A stretch of 64,000 bases of DNA from Lachnospiraceae bacterium (GTDB taxonomy: Bacteria; Bacillota; Clostridia; Lachnospirales; Lachnospiraceae): NCBI GenBank assembly GCA_015057865.1, contig SVDH01000004.1:43746-107745 (forward strand), written 5' to 3'. The notes under the pieces were generated by a model that was not told where the DNA came from, made no database searches, and was given only the letters and a program-made list of their open reading frames with translations. Positions within the stretch are counted from its first letter, which is position 1. Each line of letters begins with the position of its first letter. Below, one piece after another: positions 28,551-39,261 of the stretch. Position numbers and translations under genes: made by a program.

Positions 28551-31187
28551 TTAGTGTGCTTCGTACCAATTATTTCCTGCCTGCATACCAACCTCAAGCG
28601 TGACGCGAAGACTGGCAGCACTTTGCATTTCTTCAGATAAAATCTGTTTGACCTGTTCAACCTCATCAGGCGCAGCTTCGATAAGAAGTTCATCATGTAC
28701 CTGAAGGATCAGGCGGGAGTTCAACTTTTCTGCCTGCAATCTGTTATAAACGCGAAGCATCGCGATCTTTATAATATCAGCCGCCGTTCCCTGGATCGGT
28801 GAATTCATCGCGATCCGTTCACCGAATTGACGCTGCATATAATTGCTCGAGGACAGTTCAGGAACAGGGCGCCTTCTGTCATACATGGTGACAGCAAAAC
28901 CGGTTTCTTTTGCGTCTGAGACAAGTTTGTCCAAAAACTGTTTGATCCCGGGATAGGTCTCAAAGTACCGGTCGATGTACTCCTGTGCCTCTTTTCTGCT
29001 GATTGAAAGATCCTGGCTGAGGCCAAAGGAACTGATACCGTACACAATCCCGAAATTGACAGCTTTCGCATTTCTTCTTTGCAGATCTGTGACTTCGTCA
29101 AACGGCACATGGAATACCTGTGAGGCAGTGATTCTGTGAATATCTTTTTCTGCCTGATAGGCGGCAATTAGGTTCTCATCACCGGACATATGCGCCAGGA
29201 CACGAAGCTCGATCTGGGAATAATCCGCGTCGATCAGAACGTATCCTTCTTTGGGAATAAACACCTTACGCAGCTGTCGTCCGAGTTCCATACGGATCGG
29301 TATGTTCTGAAGATTCGGATCTGCGCTGCTTAAACGACCTGTTGCAGTGATCGTTTGATGAAATGTCGTATGGATCCTTCCGTCGTCGGCGATGAAGCCT
29401 GCAAGACCGTCGGCATAAGTGGATTTTAGTTTGGTCAGCTGCCTGTATTCCAGTATTTTAGATACAAACGGATAATCCGGAGCCAGACGCTCAAGGACAT
29501 CTGCTGCCGTAGAATATCCGGTTTTTGTCTTCTTTCCATAGGGAAGCTGCATCTTTTCAAATAAGATCACACCAAGCTGCTTCGGCGAGTTGATATTGAA
29601 TTCCGCTCCTGCTTCCTGATAGATTTCTTTTTCCAGGATCGCAATGCTCTCAGCAAGCTGATCGCCATATGCTTTTAATGCTTTGGCGTCGACACGGATC
29701 CCTTTCTGTTCCATGTCAAATAAAACATGGATCAGCGGCAGTTCCAGTTCCTCATATAGCTTCCACATCCCCGCATCCTTTAACGCAGCGGCTGTTTTTG
29801 CCCAGGCATTGGCAGCGGTCCATGCGATGTAAGCAGCCATTTTACCGTATTCATCCGGTTTTTGGACGATGGCTTTTTCATCCTTTAATTTGCCGAACAG
29901 ATCCTCTCTGGAAGGAAGAAGACGGTCAAGATAGTCTTTTGCTATGTCATCATATGTGTATATGTTTTTCAGCGGATCCAGCAAATACACCGCAACATGC
30001 ATATCATATACAAGCCGATCCTTCAAAGCCGGCAGATATAACAGACTCTTTTTATAATCCGGTGTGATCAGAATCTTTGCATTGGTAAATACGGGTTCCA
30101 GATCTGCGAGAATCTGATCACCGCTGATCTCTCCTGTCCGGATGACTGCTGTATGTCCGGAAGTGTCTGAGATCGAGACAGCAAAAAGCGAGTCCTTTGA
30201 CGGATCAGGGAAGACCGCAAACCCGATCGTTTCATATGACAGATCCTTCAAAAATGAAAACAGTTCCTTTTCGGTGTACAGATATTGAAAAGCTTTGGCA
30301 ATATCATTCTGCATCTGCGTACCGTCAAATCTGGCCAGCATGTTTTTAAACTCCAAACGTTTAAAATAGGGATAAGCCTCTTCGGTAAAGAGATCTTTCA
30401 GAAGGGCCTGGTCGAGATCGACATCAAGGCCGGCATCCGTTTTGATCGTGGCCAGGATCTTGCTCATTTGTGCCATATCATAGTGTTCGGTCAATGCGTT
30501 TTTAGCACGCGGTGGCTTCACATCTTCCAGATGCGCATAGGTGTTTTCGATGGAACCGAATTCCTGAATCAGCTTTGTTGCTGTTTTTTCGCCGATCCCG
30601 GGAACCCCGGGGATATTGTCGGAAGAATCGCCCATAAGAGCCTTGACATCAATAAACTCTTCAGGTGTTACCCCGTAAGCGGTTTTTACATCTTCCGCAT
30701 AGTAGTCTTCTACTGTGGTACGACCCTGTCTGGTTTTCGGGATCCGGACCATAATCTGATCCGTGGCAAGCTGCAGCAGGTCTCTGTCTCCGGAAATGAT
30801 TCTGACAGACCATCCGTTTTTCTGTGCATTGCAGGCAATGGTGCCAAGGATATCGTCTGCCTCGACACCAGGCTGTTCAATCGTTAAAATGCCCATCGCA
30901 TGAAGCACTTCTTTTAAAACCGGGATCTGCTGGCGCAGTTCATCGGCCATAGGCTTTCTGGTCCCTTTGTAATCATCAAACATCTGATGACGAAATGTCG
31001 GTTCAGAACGGTCAAAGGCAATGATCAGATGTGTCGGTGCTTCTTCTTCGAGAATCTTAAACATGATATTTAAAAAACCGTAAATCGCATTGGTATGCAG
31101 ACCTTCGGAATTGGTCAGGTCAGGAACACCGTAAAAGGCTCTGTTTACAATGCTGTGTCCATCGATCAAAACGATTTTATGATTCAT
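28551..31187 (-). CDS. polA: DNA polymerase I
   Basis: 5'-3' exonuclease N-terminus (IDGHSIVNRAFYGVP) and polymerase motifs (DADYSQIELRVLAHMSGD, QVHDELLIEA). Confidence 0.98.
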   Translation of the reverse strand: MNHKIVLIDGHSIVNRAFYGVPDLTNSEGLHTNAIYGFLNIMFKILEEEAPTHLIIAFDRSEPTFRHQMFDDYKGTRKPMADELRQQIPVLKEVLHAMGILTIEQPGVEADDILGTIACNAQKNGWSVRIISGDRDLLQLATDQIMVRIPKTRQGRTTVEDYYAEDVKTAYGVTPEEFIDVKALMGDSSDNIPGVPGIGEKTATKLIQEFGSIENTYAHLEDVKPPRAKNALTEHYDMAQMSKILATIKTDAGLDVDLDQALLKDLFTEEAYPYFKRLEFKNMLARFDGTQMQNDIAKAFQYLYTEKELFSFLKDLSYETIGFAVFPDPSKDSLFAVSISDTSGHTAVIRTGEISGDQILADLEPVFTNAKILITPDYKKSLLYLPALKDRLVYDMHVAVYLLDPLKNIYTYDDIAKDYLDRLLPSREDLFGKLKDEKAIVQKPDEYGKMAAYIAWTAANAWAKTAAALKDAGMWKLYEELELPLIHVLFDMEQKGIRVDAKALKAYGDQLAESIAILEKEIYQEAGAEFNINSPKQLGVILFEKMQLPYGKKTKTGYSTAADVLERLAPDYPFVSKILEYRQLTKLKSTYADGLAGFIADDGRIHTTFHQTITATGRLSSADPNLQNIPIRMELGRQLRKVFIPKEGYVLIDADYSQIELRVLAHMSGDENLIAAYQAEKDIHRITASQVFHVPFDEVTDLQRRNAKAVNFGIVYGISSFGLSQDLSISRKEAQEYIDRYFETYPGIKQFLDKLVSDAKETGFAVTMYDRRRPVPELSSSNYMQRQFGERIAMNSPIQGTAADIIKIAMLRVYNRLQAEKLNSRLILQVHDELLIEAAPDEVEQVKQILSEEMQSAASLRVTLEVGMQAGNNWYEAH

Positions 31188-32979
31188 TGGTAATCTCCTG
31201 TGTACATTGAGAAAGCCACTGCTTCTCTTCTTCGTTCAGAAACGGTGCGATCTTTTTATATACTTCTCTGTGATAGTCGTTGAGACGTTTGATATCTTCC
31301 TGAGACATCAGCGAAACATCGATTGCGTCTGTGTCGATCGGGCAAAATGTCAAAGGCTCAAAACGAAGAAACTGTCCATATTCATTGTTTTCATCCGCAA
31401 CACAGAGCAGTTCGTTTTCAATCCGGATGCCATATTCTCCATCAATATAGACGCCGGGTTCATCGGTCGTGATCATTCCGGGCACGATCACTTCCTCTTT
31501 CGAAAAGGCGGTTGTACGTTTCCAGCGAAATGCATTGGGCCCTTCATGGACATTTAGTATATGTCCTACTCCGTGTCCGGTACCTGACCGATAGTCTGTT
31601 CCGACTTCCCAAAGTTTTTCTCTTGCCAGAATATCCAGAGAATACCCTGTGCACCCCTGTAAAAACTTGACATCGGAAAGCCTTAGATTTCCGATCAGGA
31701 CCCGTGTATAAGACTCTTTTTGTTCATGTGTCAGCGGACCGAGAACGATGGTTCTTGTGATATCAGTCGTTCCATCGATATATTGTCCGCCGGAATCGAC
31801 CAGAAGCATACCGGATGGCATCAGTACTGCCGCAGACTCTTTTTTTGCCTGATAGTGCATCATGGCGGCATTGGCACCATAAGCGCTGATGGTATCAAAG
31901 GAAAGGTCTGTACATTCCTCCTGTGCCAGACGAAGATCATCCAGATATCGTGCCGCGTCATATTCTGTCAGATCAATCTTCCCGATGTTTGTCTTAAGCC
32001 AATATATAAATTTCGTCATCACGACACCGTCGCGGATATGAGCACGTCTTGTACATGCGATCTCGGTTTCGTTTTTGATCGCGCGCATGATCTGTGACGG
32101 ATTGTTCTGATCTATGATCATATCATCATGTAGTTGATCTGCAAGCAGGGCATTTACCGACTCTTTATCCAGCAGGATTTTTGAACCGGATGGAATGGAG
32201 GAAGCCGTCTCATAAACCGTATCATAAAAAAAGATGCGGACGCCTGCCGCTGACAGGAAACGTCTGACTTCATCACTGATACAGTCTTGTGCAGTAAACA
32301 GATCTGCTGTAGATGCGGTAATAAACAAAAAGGATAAGAATACAGGAACATGATCGATGTCATTTCCGCGAAGGTTTAAGATCCAGCAGATATCATATAA
32401 AGAACTGATGATATGCACATCGCTTCCGGCTTCTTTCATTTTTTCACGAATTCTTGAAAGCTTCGAGGAAACCGATTCTCCGGTAACTGCCTGGTCCAGG
32501 ATACGGATCTTTGATGTTTTGAATGCAGGTCGGTCTTCCCAGATTCTGCCGATCAGATCGATCTCCATGCGTACCGATCCATGTACTTCTTTTACAAGAT
32601 TGCAATATGAAGCAGCACTTTTTGCCGAAATACACCGACCGTCAAATCCAATCGTACATTCCTCAAAAAGGATGCTTTTTATATATTCACGAACAGAAGG
32701 CGTCCCTTCTGTTCCTGCACGGAACAAAGTGACGCCACTACCCGCTAATTCCTGTTCGGCCTGAATATAATAACGGCCGTCTGTCCATAATCCTGCAAAA
32801 TCTGCAGTGATCACGGCTGTACCTGCGGATCCTGTAAATCCTGTGATGAATTCTCTGCATTTGAAATAGTCTCCGACATATTCTGATGCATGAAAATCTG
32901 CGGTTGGAACGATGTAGATATCGATACTCTCTTTGTGCATTTCTTCCCGCAGCATACGGATCCTGTCTGCCTGTAACAT
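31177..32979 (-). CDS. Aminopeptidase P family protein (M24 peptidase)
   Basis: Creatinase-N and M24 domains; LVDSGGQYIDGTTDITRTIVLG, GTGHGVGHILNVHEGPN. Confidence 0.94.
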   Translation of the reverse strand: MLQADRIRMLREEMHKESIDIYIVPTADFHASEYVGDYFKCREFITGFTGSAGTAVITADFAGLWTDGRYYIQAEQELAGSGVTLFRAGTEGTPSVREYIKSILFEECTIGFDGRCISAKSAASYCNLVKEVHGSVRMEIDLIGRIWEDRPAFKTSKIRILDQAVTGESVSSKLSRIREKMKEAGSDVHIISSLYDICWILNLRGNDIDHVPVFLSFLFITASTADLFTAQDCISDEVRRFLSAAGVRIFFYDTVYETASSIPSGSKILLDKESVNALLADQLHDDMIIDQNNPSQIMRAIKNETEIACTRRAHIRDGVVMTKFIYWLKTNIGKIDLTEYDAARYLDDLRLAQEECTDLSFDTISAYGANAAMMHYQAKKESAAVLMPSGMLLVDSGGQYIDGTTDITRTIVLGPLTHEQKESYTRVLIGNLRLSDVKFLQGCTGYSLDILAREKLWEVGTDYRSGTGHGVGHILNVHEGPNAFRWKRTTAFSKEEVIVPGMITTDEPGVYIDGEYGIRIENELLCVADENNEYGQFLRFEPLTFCPIDTDAIDVSLMSQEDIKRLNDYHREVYKKIAPFLNEEEKQWLSQCTQEITNES

Positions 32980-32990
32980 AGATAACCCCT

Positions 32991-33950
32991 TTATTCTGTA
33001 ACTACAGCATGCGCAACGATCAAATCCAGTGCTTTTCTCGTAAGGATATCCTGACGGATCATGTATTTGCCTTCATCACCCAGTGCATCGACAATCTGTT
33101 CATAATCCATATGATAGCTTAATGCCATTTCTGCCAGTTCACGCTTCAACTCGTTGTCATCACAGGTGATGCCTTCAATCTCTGCAATCTTTCCAAGAAC
33201 AGCCTGACCTTCCAGCATGGTTTTGGCATCACGCTCCATATACTCATCAAATTCCAACTGTGAAATATTGTGGTACTTCATGTATTCGTTCAGCGTCATC
33301 TGACTCTGCTGAAGCTGAGCTGTAAGGCTGTTGATCAGTCCAAGCTTACGCTCTTTGATCGCTTCCTCGGGCACTTCTACCATACAACCGCTCATGACCT
33401 TCTCAAGAACCTCGTCTTCAAGCAGCTGAGCTGCTTCCATTTTTTTACTGTTATAGATCTCACCGTGAACAAATTTATGGAATTCTTCGACAGTTTTGAA
33501 TTGAGATACTTTCTGTACTACTTCGTCAGACATTTCCGGAGCAGTGTTCGTGCGGATGCTGTTTACTTTGACTTTGAATACAACCGGTTTCCCTGCAAAT
33601 TCTTTTGCATGGTAGTTTTCCGGGAATGCCAGATCAACATCTACCTCATCTCCGGCTTTCGCACCGACTAACTGATCTTCAAAGCCGGGAATGAATGTGT
33701 TGGAACCAAGGGTGAGCGGAAAGTTTTCTCCATCTCCGCCCGGAAACGGTTCCCCGTCCAGATATCCCACAAAATCGATGGTAAGAAGATCTCCGATCGC
33801 TGCCGGCTCAGTCGTTTTCTCTTCATTTTTGGCAACAAGTGCACAAGCTTTCTGGAATTCTACCTGAATCTCCTCTTCTGTTACTTCAAAAAACGGTTTG
33901 GTAACTTCGATTCCCTTGTACTGCCCTAATACTACTTTTGTTTCTGCCAT
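32991..33950 (-). CDS. Trigger factor-like FKBP-type peptidyl-prolyl isomerase lacking the N-terminal ribosome-binding domain
   Basis: GDLLTIDFVGYLDGEPFPGGDGENFPLTLGSNTFIPGFEDQLVGAKAGDEVDVDLAFPENYHAKEFAGKPVVFKVKV PPIase core plus C-terminal chaperone helices; only 319 aa. Confidence 0.88.
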   Translation of the reverse strand: MAETKVVLGQYKGIEVTKPFFEVTEEEIQVEFQKACALVAKNEEKTTEPAAIGDLLTIDFVGYLDGEPFPGGDGENFPLTLGSNTFIPGFEDQLVGAKAGDEVDVDLAFPENYHAKEFAGKPVVFKVKVNSIRTNTAPEMSDEVVQKVSQFKTVEEFHKFVHGEIYNSKKMEAAQLLEDEVLEKVMSGCMVEVPEEAIKERKLGLINSLTAQLQQSQMTLNEYMKYHNISQLEFDEYMERDAKTMLEGQAVLGKIAEIEGITCDDNELKRELAEMALSYHMDYEQIVDALGDEGKYMIRQDILTRKALDLIVAHAVVTE

Positions 33951-34013
33951 AACTGCATCCTACGTTTACATCTGTATGATGTAAACATCCTTTCTTTTTT
34001 TAATCTGTATGAA

Positions 34014-37000
34014 TTACAGGAAATAGTTTACACCTGACTGGAACAGCTTCATATTCTGTTCGCCGTAAATGTTGATCGCTACATGTGTGCCGCGCCGCTC
34101 AGAGTGGCACATCTTTCCGTAAATACGACCGTCAGGACTTGTGATTCCTTCAATGGATCCGTAAGAAGCATTGATGTTCCATTCTTCATCAGTCGTCGGA
34201 TTTCCTGCTTCATTGACATATTGTGTAGCGATCTGTCCGTTTTCCGCAAGCTTTTTAAGCCATTCATCGGAGGCGACGAACCGACCTTCACCATGAGAGG
34301 CAGGATTGACATAAATGCCGCCAAGCTCTGCTTCCTGGAGCCATGGAGATTTGTTGGAAACCACACGGATATTAGCCATTTTCGAGATGTGACGTCCGAT
34401 ACGGTTGTACGTCAGTGTCGGTGCATCCGCAGGGGAAACTTCACAGATCTCACCATATGGAACCAGTCCAAGCTTGATCAGAGTCTGGAAGCCGTTGCAG
34501 ATACCAAGGCATAGACCGTCGCGGTTTGAAACGAGATCCTGAACTGCTTCTTTGATCTTTTCGTTCCGGAATGCAGTTGCAAAGAACTTTGCGGAGCCTT
34601 CCGGTTCATCACCTGCGGAGAAACCACCCGGGAACATAATGATCTGTGCATCCCGGATCGCCGCATCGAAGATCTCCACGGATTCTTCAATGTCCTGTGG
34701 CGTCAGGTTGCGGAATACCTTAACACTGACATCCGCCCCGGCTTCGATAAACGCCTTGGCAGAATCATATTCACAGTTGGTTCCGGGCATAACAGGAATG
34801 AAAACCTTAGGTTTTGCCACTTTGTTTTTACATACATAGATATTCTTTTCTTCAAAGAGAACTGCTTCCTGTTCATTGCGGTCATTAGCGGATCTGGTGG
34901 GATATACATTTTCCAGTGTTCCCGTCCACGCATCAGTGATCTCTTCTGTTGTAAGGATATGGCCGTGATAGGAGAACATGGAGTCGGATGTCACGCGTCC
35001 GATAAGTTTCACATATTCACCAAGATCAGCTTCGCGCATATATTTCATAACGTCAGAAACATCTGCTTCTCTGACTTCTGCGACAATATCGCCAAATGCA
35101 GGCAGGAATGCTTCCTCATCGGTAACATCAGGAAGCTTTACACCAAACTGATTGCCCAAAGCCATTTTGGTAACAGCTGCTACAACGCCTTTTCCATCTA
35201 CTGCATATGCAGACAGGATCAGCTTCTTGCCGGAAACCTCATGGAAAGCGTCATATAATCTGCAGATCTGTTCAAAATCAGGCATGTCATATTCATCTCG
35301 CGCGATCGAGAAACGCAGGATTCTGTTACCGCCATCTTTAAACTCAGGTGTGATAATGTCGTTCGCATTGGCCACATCCACAGCAAAAGAAACCAGTGTC
35401 GGAGGCACATCAATCTCATTAAAGCTTCCGGACATGGAATCTTTGCCGCCTATACTCGGCAGTCCAAGACCGAGCTGAGCTTTATAAGCTCCAAGCAAAG
35501 CCGTGAAAGGCTGGCTCCAGCGATGCGGATCAGAAGTCATTCTGCGGAAATACTCCTGAAAACTGAAACGGATCTTTCTGAAATCACCACCGCTTGCGAC
35601 AATTTTCGCAACAGATTCTACAACCGCATAAGCAGCGCCGTGATATGGACTCCAGGAAGAGAGATACGGATCAAAACCGTAGCTCATCATCGTTACGCTG
35701 TCAGATTCGCCGTTTTCAACCGGGATCTTTGCGATCATTGTCTGTGTCTCTGTTAACTGGTATTTGCCGCCATACGGCATGAATACACTGCCTGCGCCGA
35801 TCGATGCATCAAACCGCTCTACCAGACCTTTCTGGGAGCAGACATTCAGGTCGCGCATTGTATCAAGCCAGGCGATATGCGGCTTTTTCGCCTCCAGGTC
35901 TTCTTTTACAGCCGGAATCGCGTACTTGTAAAGCCAGCAGTTCTCCTCGTCAGGAACATCCACGATAACAGATGTCTCCTGATGCGCGCCGTTTGTATCC
36001 AGAAATGCACGGGAAAGATTTACGATCTCTTTGCCTCGCCAGTTTAATACAAGACGTGGGGATTCTGTTACAACAGCAACTTCTACAGCCTCAAGGTTTT
36101 CTTCAGAAGCGTACTGCATAAATGTATTGACATCTTCCGGTGCGACAACGACTGCCATTCTTTCCTGAGACTCTGAAATGGCAAGTTCCGTACCATCAAG
36201 ACCTGCATATTTTTTCGGTACTTTGTCAAGGTCGATCTGCAGGCCGTCAGCAAGCTCGCCGATCGCGACAGATACACCGCCGGCACCAAAATCGTTACAT
36301 TTTTTGATCAGATATGCAGCTTCTTCTCTTCGGAACAGCCGCTGGATCTTTCTTTCTGTCGGCGGGTTACCCTTTTGGACCTCTGCGCCGCAGGTGTCGA
36401 TGGATTCGGTCGTATGTGCTTTAGAGGATCCGGTTGCGCCGCCGCAGCCGTCTCTTCCGGTACGTCCGCCCAATAATATGATCACATCACCCGGAGCAGG
36501 TGAGAGACGCTGAACGGCACGTCTTGGTGCGGCAGCGATCACGGCACCGATCTCCATTCTTTTTGCAACATAGTCCGGATGGTAGATCTCTTTAACCAGT
36601 CCGGTTGCAAGGCCGATCTGATTACCGTAAGAACTGTAGCCTTCTGCAGCACTGCGGACAATTTTGATCTGTGGAAGTTTTCCGGGCAAAGTATCTTTTA
36701 CGGACACGGTCGGATCAGCAGCGCCTGTTACACGCATTGCCTGATATACATATGTTCTTCCGGAAAGCGGATCTCTGATCGCTCCGCCAAGGCATGTAGC
36801 AGCGCCACCAAACGGTTCGATTTCTGTCGGATGGTTATGCGTCTCATTTTTAAAATTAACAAGCCACTCCTCTTCTTTTCCGTCAACGACAAGCGGCACG
36901 ATGATGCTGCAGGCATTAATCTCTTCAGATTCTTCCTGATCATCGAGTTTTCCTGCTTTTTTCAACTGCTTTGCAGCAAGAAGCGCGAGGTCCATCAGAC

Positions 37001-37820
37001 AGATGAATTTATCATTACGTCCGCGATACAGTTCCTCGTGTGCAGCTTTATACTCTTTGAAGGCACCCTCAAGGGCATCCTTGTAATATCCGTCTTCAAA
37101 GGTGATGTCCGTCAGCTCTGTGGAAAAAGTGGTATGACGGCAATGATCTGACCAGTATGTGTCAAGAACACGGATCTCTGTCATCGTCGGATCACGATGT
37201 TCTTCATTTAAAAAATAATTCCGGATATGCAGAAAATCTGCGAAGGTCATAGCAAGACCGAGAGAATCGTACAGTTCCCGTAACGCATCGTCTGACATGG
37301 TCTGGAATCCGTCAAAGATGATCACATCTTCCGGCTCATCGAAGACCTGAACCAGTGTATCAGGCTTATCCAGTCCTGTTTCACGGGAATCTACGGGGTT
37401 GATACAATAAGATTTGATAGAAGCCAGTTGATCGTCCGAAATGCTGCCGCGAAGCACATATGTCGTTGCGGAGCGGATAATGGCATCTGATTCTTTGTGG
37501 AGCAGTTTCAGGCACTGTTCTGCAGAGTCTGCTCTCTGGTCAAACTGGCCCGGCAGATATTCAACGCTGAATGTGATCTCATCTTCAGCTATCGGAAAGG
37601 TCTCTTCATAAATATGATCAACCGGCGGCTCTGAGAAAACCAGTCCCAACGCTTTTTGGTATACATCGTCCGGTACATTTTCAACATCATACCGAACCAA
37701 AACCCGTACATTTTCAACCTGCGGAATGTCGAGATAACCATGGATCTCAGACAAAAGCTCGGCTGCCTTGATCGCGAACTCTTCTTTTTTTTCTACATAG
37801 ACTCTGCGTACACTGTTCAT
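34014..37820 (-). CDS. purL: Phosphoribosylformylglycinamidine synthase (single chain with GATase)
   Basis: 1268 aa; NFKNETHNHPTEIEPFGGAATCLGGAIRDPLSGR; C-terminal amidotransferase (FPGGFSAGDEPEGSAKF, LCLGICNGFQTLIKLGL). Confidence 0.97.
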   Translation of the reverse strand: MNSVRRVYVEKKEEFAIKAAELLSEIHGYLDIPQVENVRVLVRYDVENVPDDVYQKALGLVFSEPPVDHIYEETFPIAEDEITFSVEYLPGQFDQRADSAEQCLKLLHKESDAIIRSATTYVLRGSISDDQLASIKSYCINPVDSRETGLDKPDTLVQVFDEPEDVIIFDGFQTMSDDALRELYDSLGLAMTFADFLHIRNYFLNEEHRDPTMTEIRVLDTYWSDHCRHTTFSTELTDITFEDGYYKDALEGAFKEYKAAHEELYRGRNDKFICLMDLALLAAKQLKKAGKLDDQEESEEINACSIIVPLVVDGKEEEWLVNFKNETHNHPTEIEPFGGAATCLGGAIRDPLSGRTYVYQAMRVTGAADPTVSVKDTLPGKLPQIKIVRSAAEGYSSYGNQIGLATGLVKEIYHPDYVAKRMEIGAVIAAAPRRAVQRLSPAPGDVIILLGGRTGRDGCGGATGSSKAHTTESIDTCGAEVQKGNPPTERKIQRLFRREEAAYLIKKCNDFGAGGVSVAIGELADGLQIDLDKVPKKYAGLDGTELAISESQERMAVVVAPEDVNTFMQYASEENLEAVEVAVVTESPRLVLNWRGKEIVNLSRAFLDTNGAHQETSVIVDVPDEENCWLYKYAIPAVKEDLEAKKPHIAWLDTMRDLNVCSQKGLVERFDASIGAGSVFMPYGGKYQLTETQTMIAKIPVENGESDSVTMMSYGFDPYLSSWSPYHGAAYAVVESVAKIVASGGDFRKIRFSFQEYFRRMTSDPHRWSQPFTALLGAYKAQLGLGLPSIGGKDSMSGSFNEIDVPPTLVSFAVDVANANDIITPEFKDGGNRILRFSIARDEYDMPDFEQICRLYDAFHEVSGKKLILSAYAVDGKGVVAAVTKMALGNQFGVKLPDVTDEEAFLPAFGDIVAEVREADVSDVMKYMREADLGEYVKLIGRVTSDSMFSYHGHILTTEEITDAWTGTLENVYPTRSANDRNEQEAVLFEEKNIYVCKNKVAKPKVFIPVMPGTNCEYDSAKAFIEAGADVSVKVFRNLTPQDIEESVEIFDAAIRDAQIIMFPGGFSAGDEPEGSAKFFATAFRNEKIKEAVQDLVSNRDGLCLGICNGFQTLIKLGLVPYGEICEVSPADAPTLTYNRIGRHISKMANIRVVSNKSPWLQEAELGGIYVNPASHGEGRFVASDEWLKKLAENGQIATQYVNEAGNPTTDEEWNINASYGSIEGITSPDGRIYGKMCHSERRGTHVAINIYGEQNMKLFQSGVNYFL

Positions 37821-37821
37821 G

Positions 37822-38793
37822 TTAATCTCCTGTTTGTTTTTTCTGTTTTTCCTTTATCTGTTCTAATTTAATGATTTTTTTCTCGTATTTTTTCAAGTCA
37901 CGGATCTCATTCTTTTTCTGACGGACCATAATGCGATAGTCCTTTTTGTCGGAACGTTCCTGCCGTTTCATGCGTTTGCTGTGAAGAGATTCGTATTTCT
38001 TCCATACACCATAATATAATATATTTCTGATAATACTGCCATATGAATGCGCCGAAAGCCGCTCATAAGAACGGGCGCATTCCGAGATCAGGCTGTTTAA
38101 GATCAGCCGGCTGATGGTTTCGGTGTCTTTTGGACTCTCCATCTCCATGGTGATAAAGGGATTGTAGTCCTTGTTTTTTGAATCCTTATCAAGATCCGTA
38201 TAGGCATCCATCAGATAAATAAACTTACCGACATGATAACCCAGATAACGCAGCTCATCGCTGTATTCGTCGTTTCTCCAGGCATAAATCTCGCCGAGCA
38301 TATCACCTGTGAGTCCTGCGATCGCATCCATATTCTGTACGCGGTTACTTTCAAACTCTGCGATCTGACGGACATAGGAAACAAGAGCCTGATTCTGCCT
38401 GGGATATTCCCTTGCTACCTTCTGATAGTCTTTTTCCAGGAGCTTGAGGATCATGATCTTTGAATAGCTTTTATCTGCAGTCAGCTCTTCCTGAATATTA
38501 TGATATGATAAAAGAACGCTCATTGCCGCAGCATATCTTGTCGCATCATTCACCAGGGCAGTCTTTTTCTTGCCGGGATGGACGGGACAGATAAACTCAG
38601 CGCTGCGCTGATGAAAACGATATAGCCCGGACAGAAGCACTGTCAAAAAGGTCATATCATAATTCACAAGAAGCTGACCGCGGATACCGAAATCCTTTTT
38701 TAAGCACTGGCAAAGCCCGCAATAATAGGCACCATATATTTTTGTTTCCTGATCAGACAGTTCTCTCTCATCAATCTGAATATAACCGAACAT
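37822..38793 (-). CDS. DUF5685-like protein of unknown function
   Basis: MFGYIQIDERELSDQETKIYGAYYCGLCQCLKKDFG..., YLMDAYTDLDKDSKNKDYNPFI; family assignment from memory of similar sequences. Confidence 0.7.
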   Translation of the reverse strand: MFGYIQIDERELSDQETKIYGAYYCGLCQCLKKDFGIRGQLLVNYDMTFLTVLLSGLYRFHQRSAEFICPVHPGKKKTALVNDATRYAAAMSVLLSYHNIQEELTADKSYSKIMILKLLEKDYQKVAREYPRQNQALVSYVRQIAEFESNRVQNMDAIAGLTGDMLGEIYAWRNDEYSDELRYLGYHVGKFIYLMDAYTDLDKDSKNKDYNPFITMEMESPKDTETISRLILNSLISECARSYERLSAHSYGSIIRNILYYGVWKKYESLHSKRMKRQERSDKKDYRIMVRQKKNEIRDLKKYEKKIIKLEQIKEKQKKQTGD

Positions 38794-38913
38794 AATGATT
38801 CCTCTTATCAGCAAATAGCGTTAAACTTTACAGAAAAATACTCATATCATCATGTTACGTTTTCAGAAATTGCAAGTCAACGAAGGGCATCTGTTTTTAA
38901 CAAATATTTTAGA

Positions 38914-39255
38914 ATAAACGAGCGGGACGATAAGCCGGGTTATGTCGTGAGTGATCATCTATCTGGTACTGCTGTTGCCAGCAGTCTCAAGCGACCTACC
39001 GGAAGCTGGCGGGCCACGTACGCTTCACCTTGGTCTTGCTTCGAATGGGGTTTACATATGCCCCGGTTGTTACCAGCCGGGCGGTAGTCTCTTACACTGC
39101 CTTTCCACCCTTACCGGCGCGAAGCCGGCGGTTTATTTCTGTTGCACTATCCTTAGAGTTGCCTCCACCGGACGTTATCCGGCATCCTGCCCTATGAAGC
39201 CCGGACTTTCCTCAGCTGCAAAAAGCAGCCGCGATCACTTATCCCACTCGTTTAT
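38914..39255 (-). ncRNA. rnpB: RNase P RNA, bacterial class A
   Basis: Minus strand AATAAACGAGTGGGATAAGTGATCGCGGCTGC...GAGGAAAGTCCGGGCT...ACAGAAAT...GGCTTATCGTCCCGCTCGTTTATT; long P1 helix closes 5' and 3' ends. Confidence 0.95.
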
Positions 39256-39261
39256 TTAAAA
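39256..39261. repeat. Target site duplication TTAAAA (left copy)
   Basis: Identical to 40955-40960; flanks the IS ends CACT...AGTG. Confidence 0.75.

Noticed and set aside
28805-29167. 120-aa minus-strand ORF inside polA in another frame
   Set aside because: Alternative-frame ORF within a conserved gene; no independent evidence.
36579-37151. 190-aa plus-strand ORF antisense to purL
   Set aside because: The conserved PurL sequence explains the region.
38951-39259. 102-aa plus-strand ORF
   Set aside because: Lies antisense within the RNase P RNA gene.
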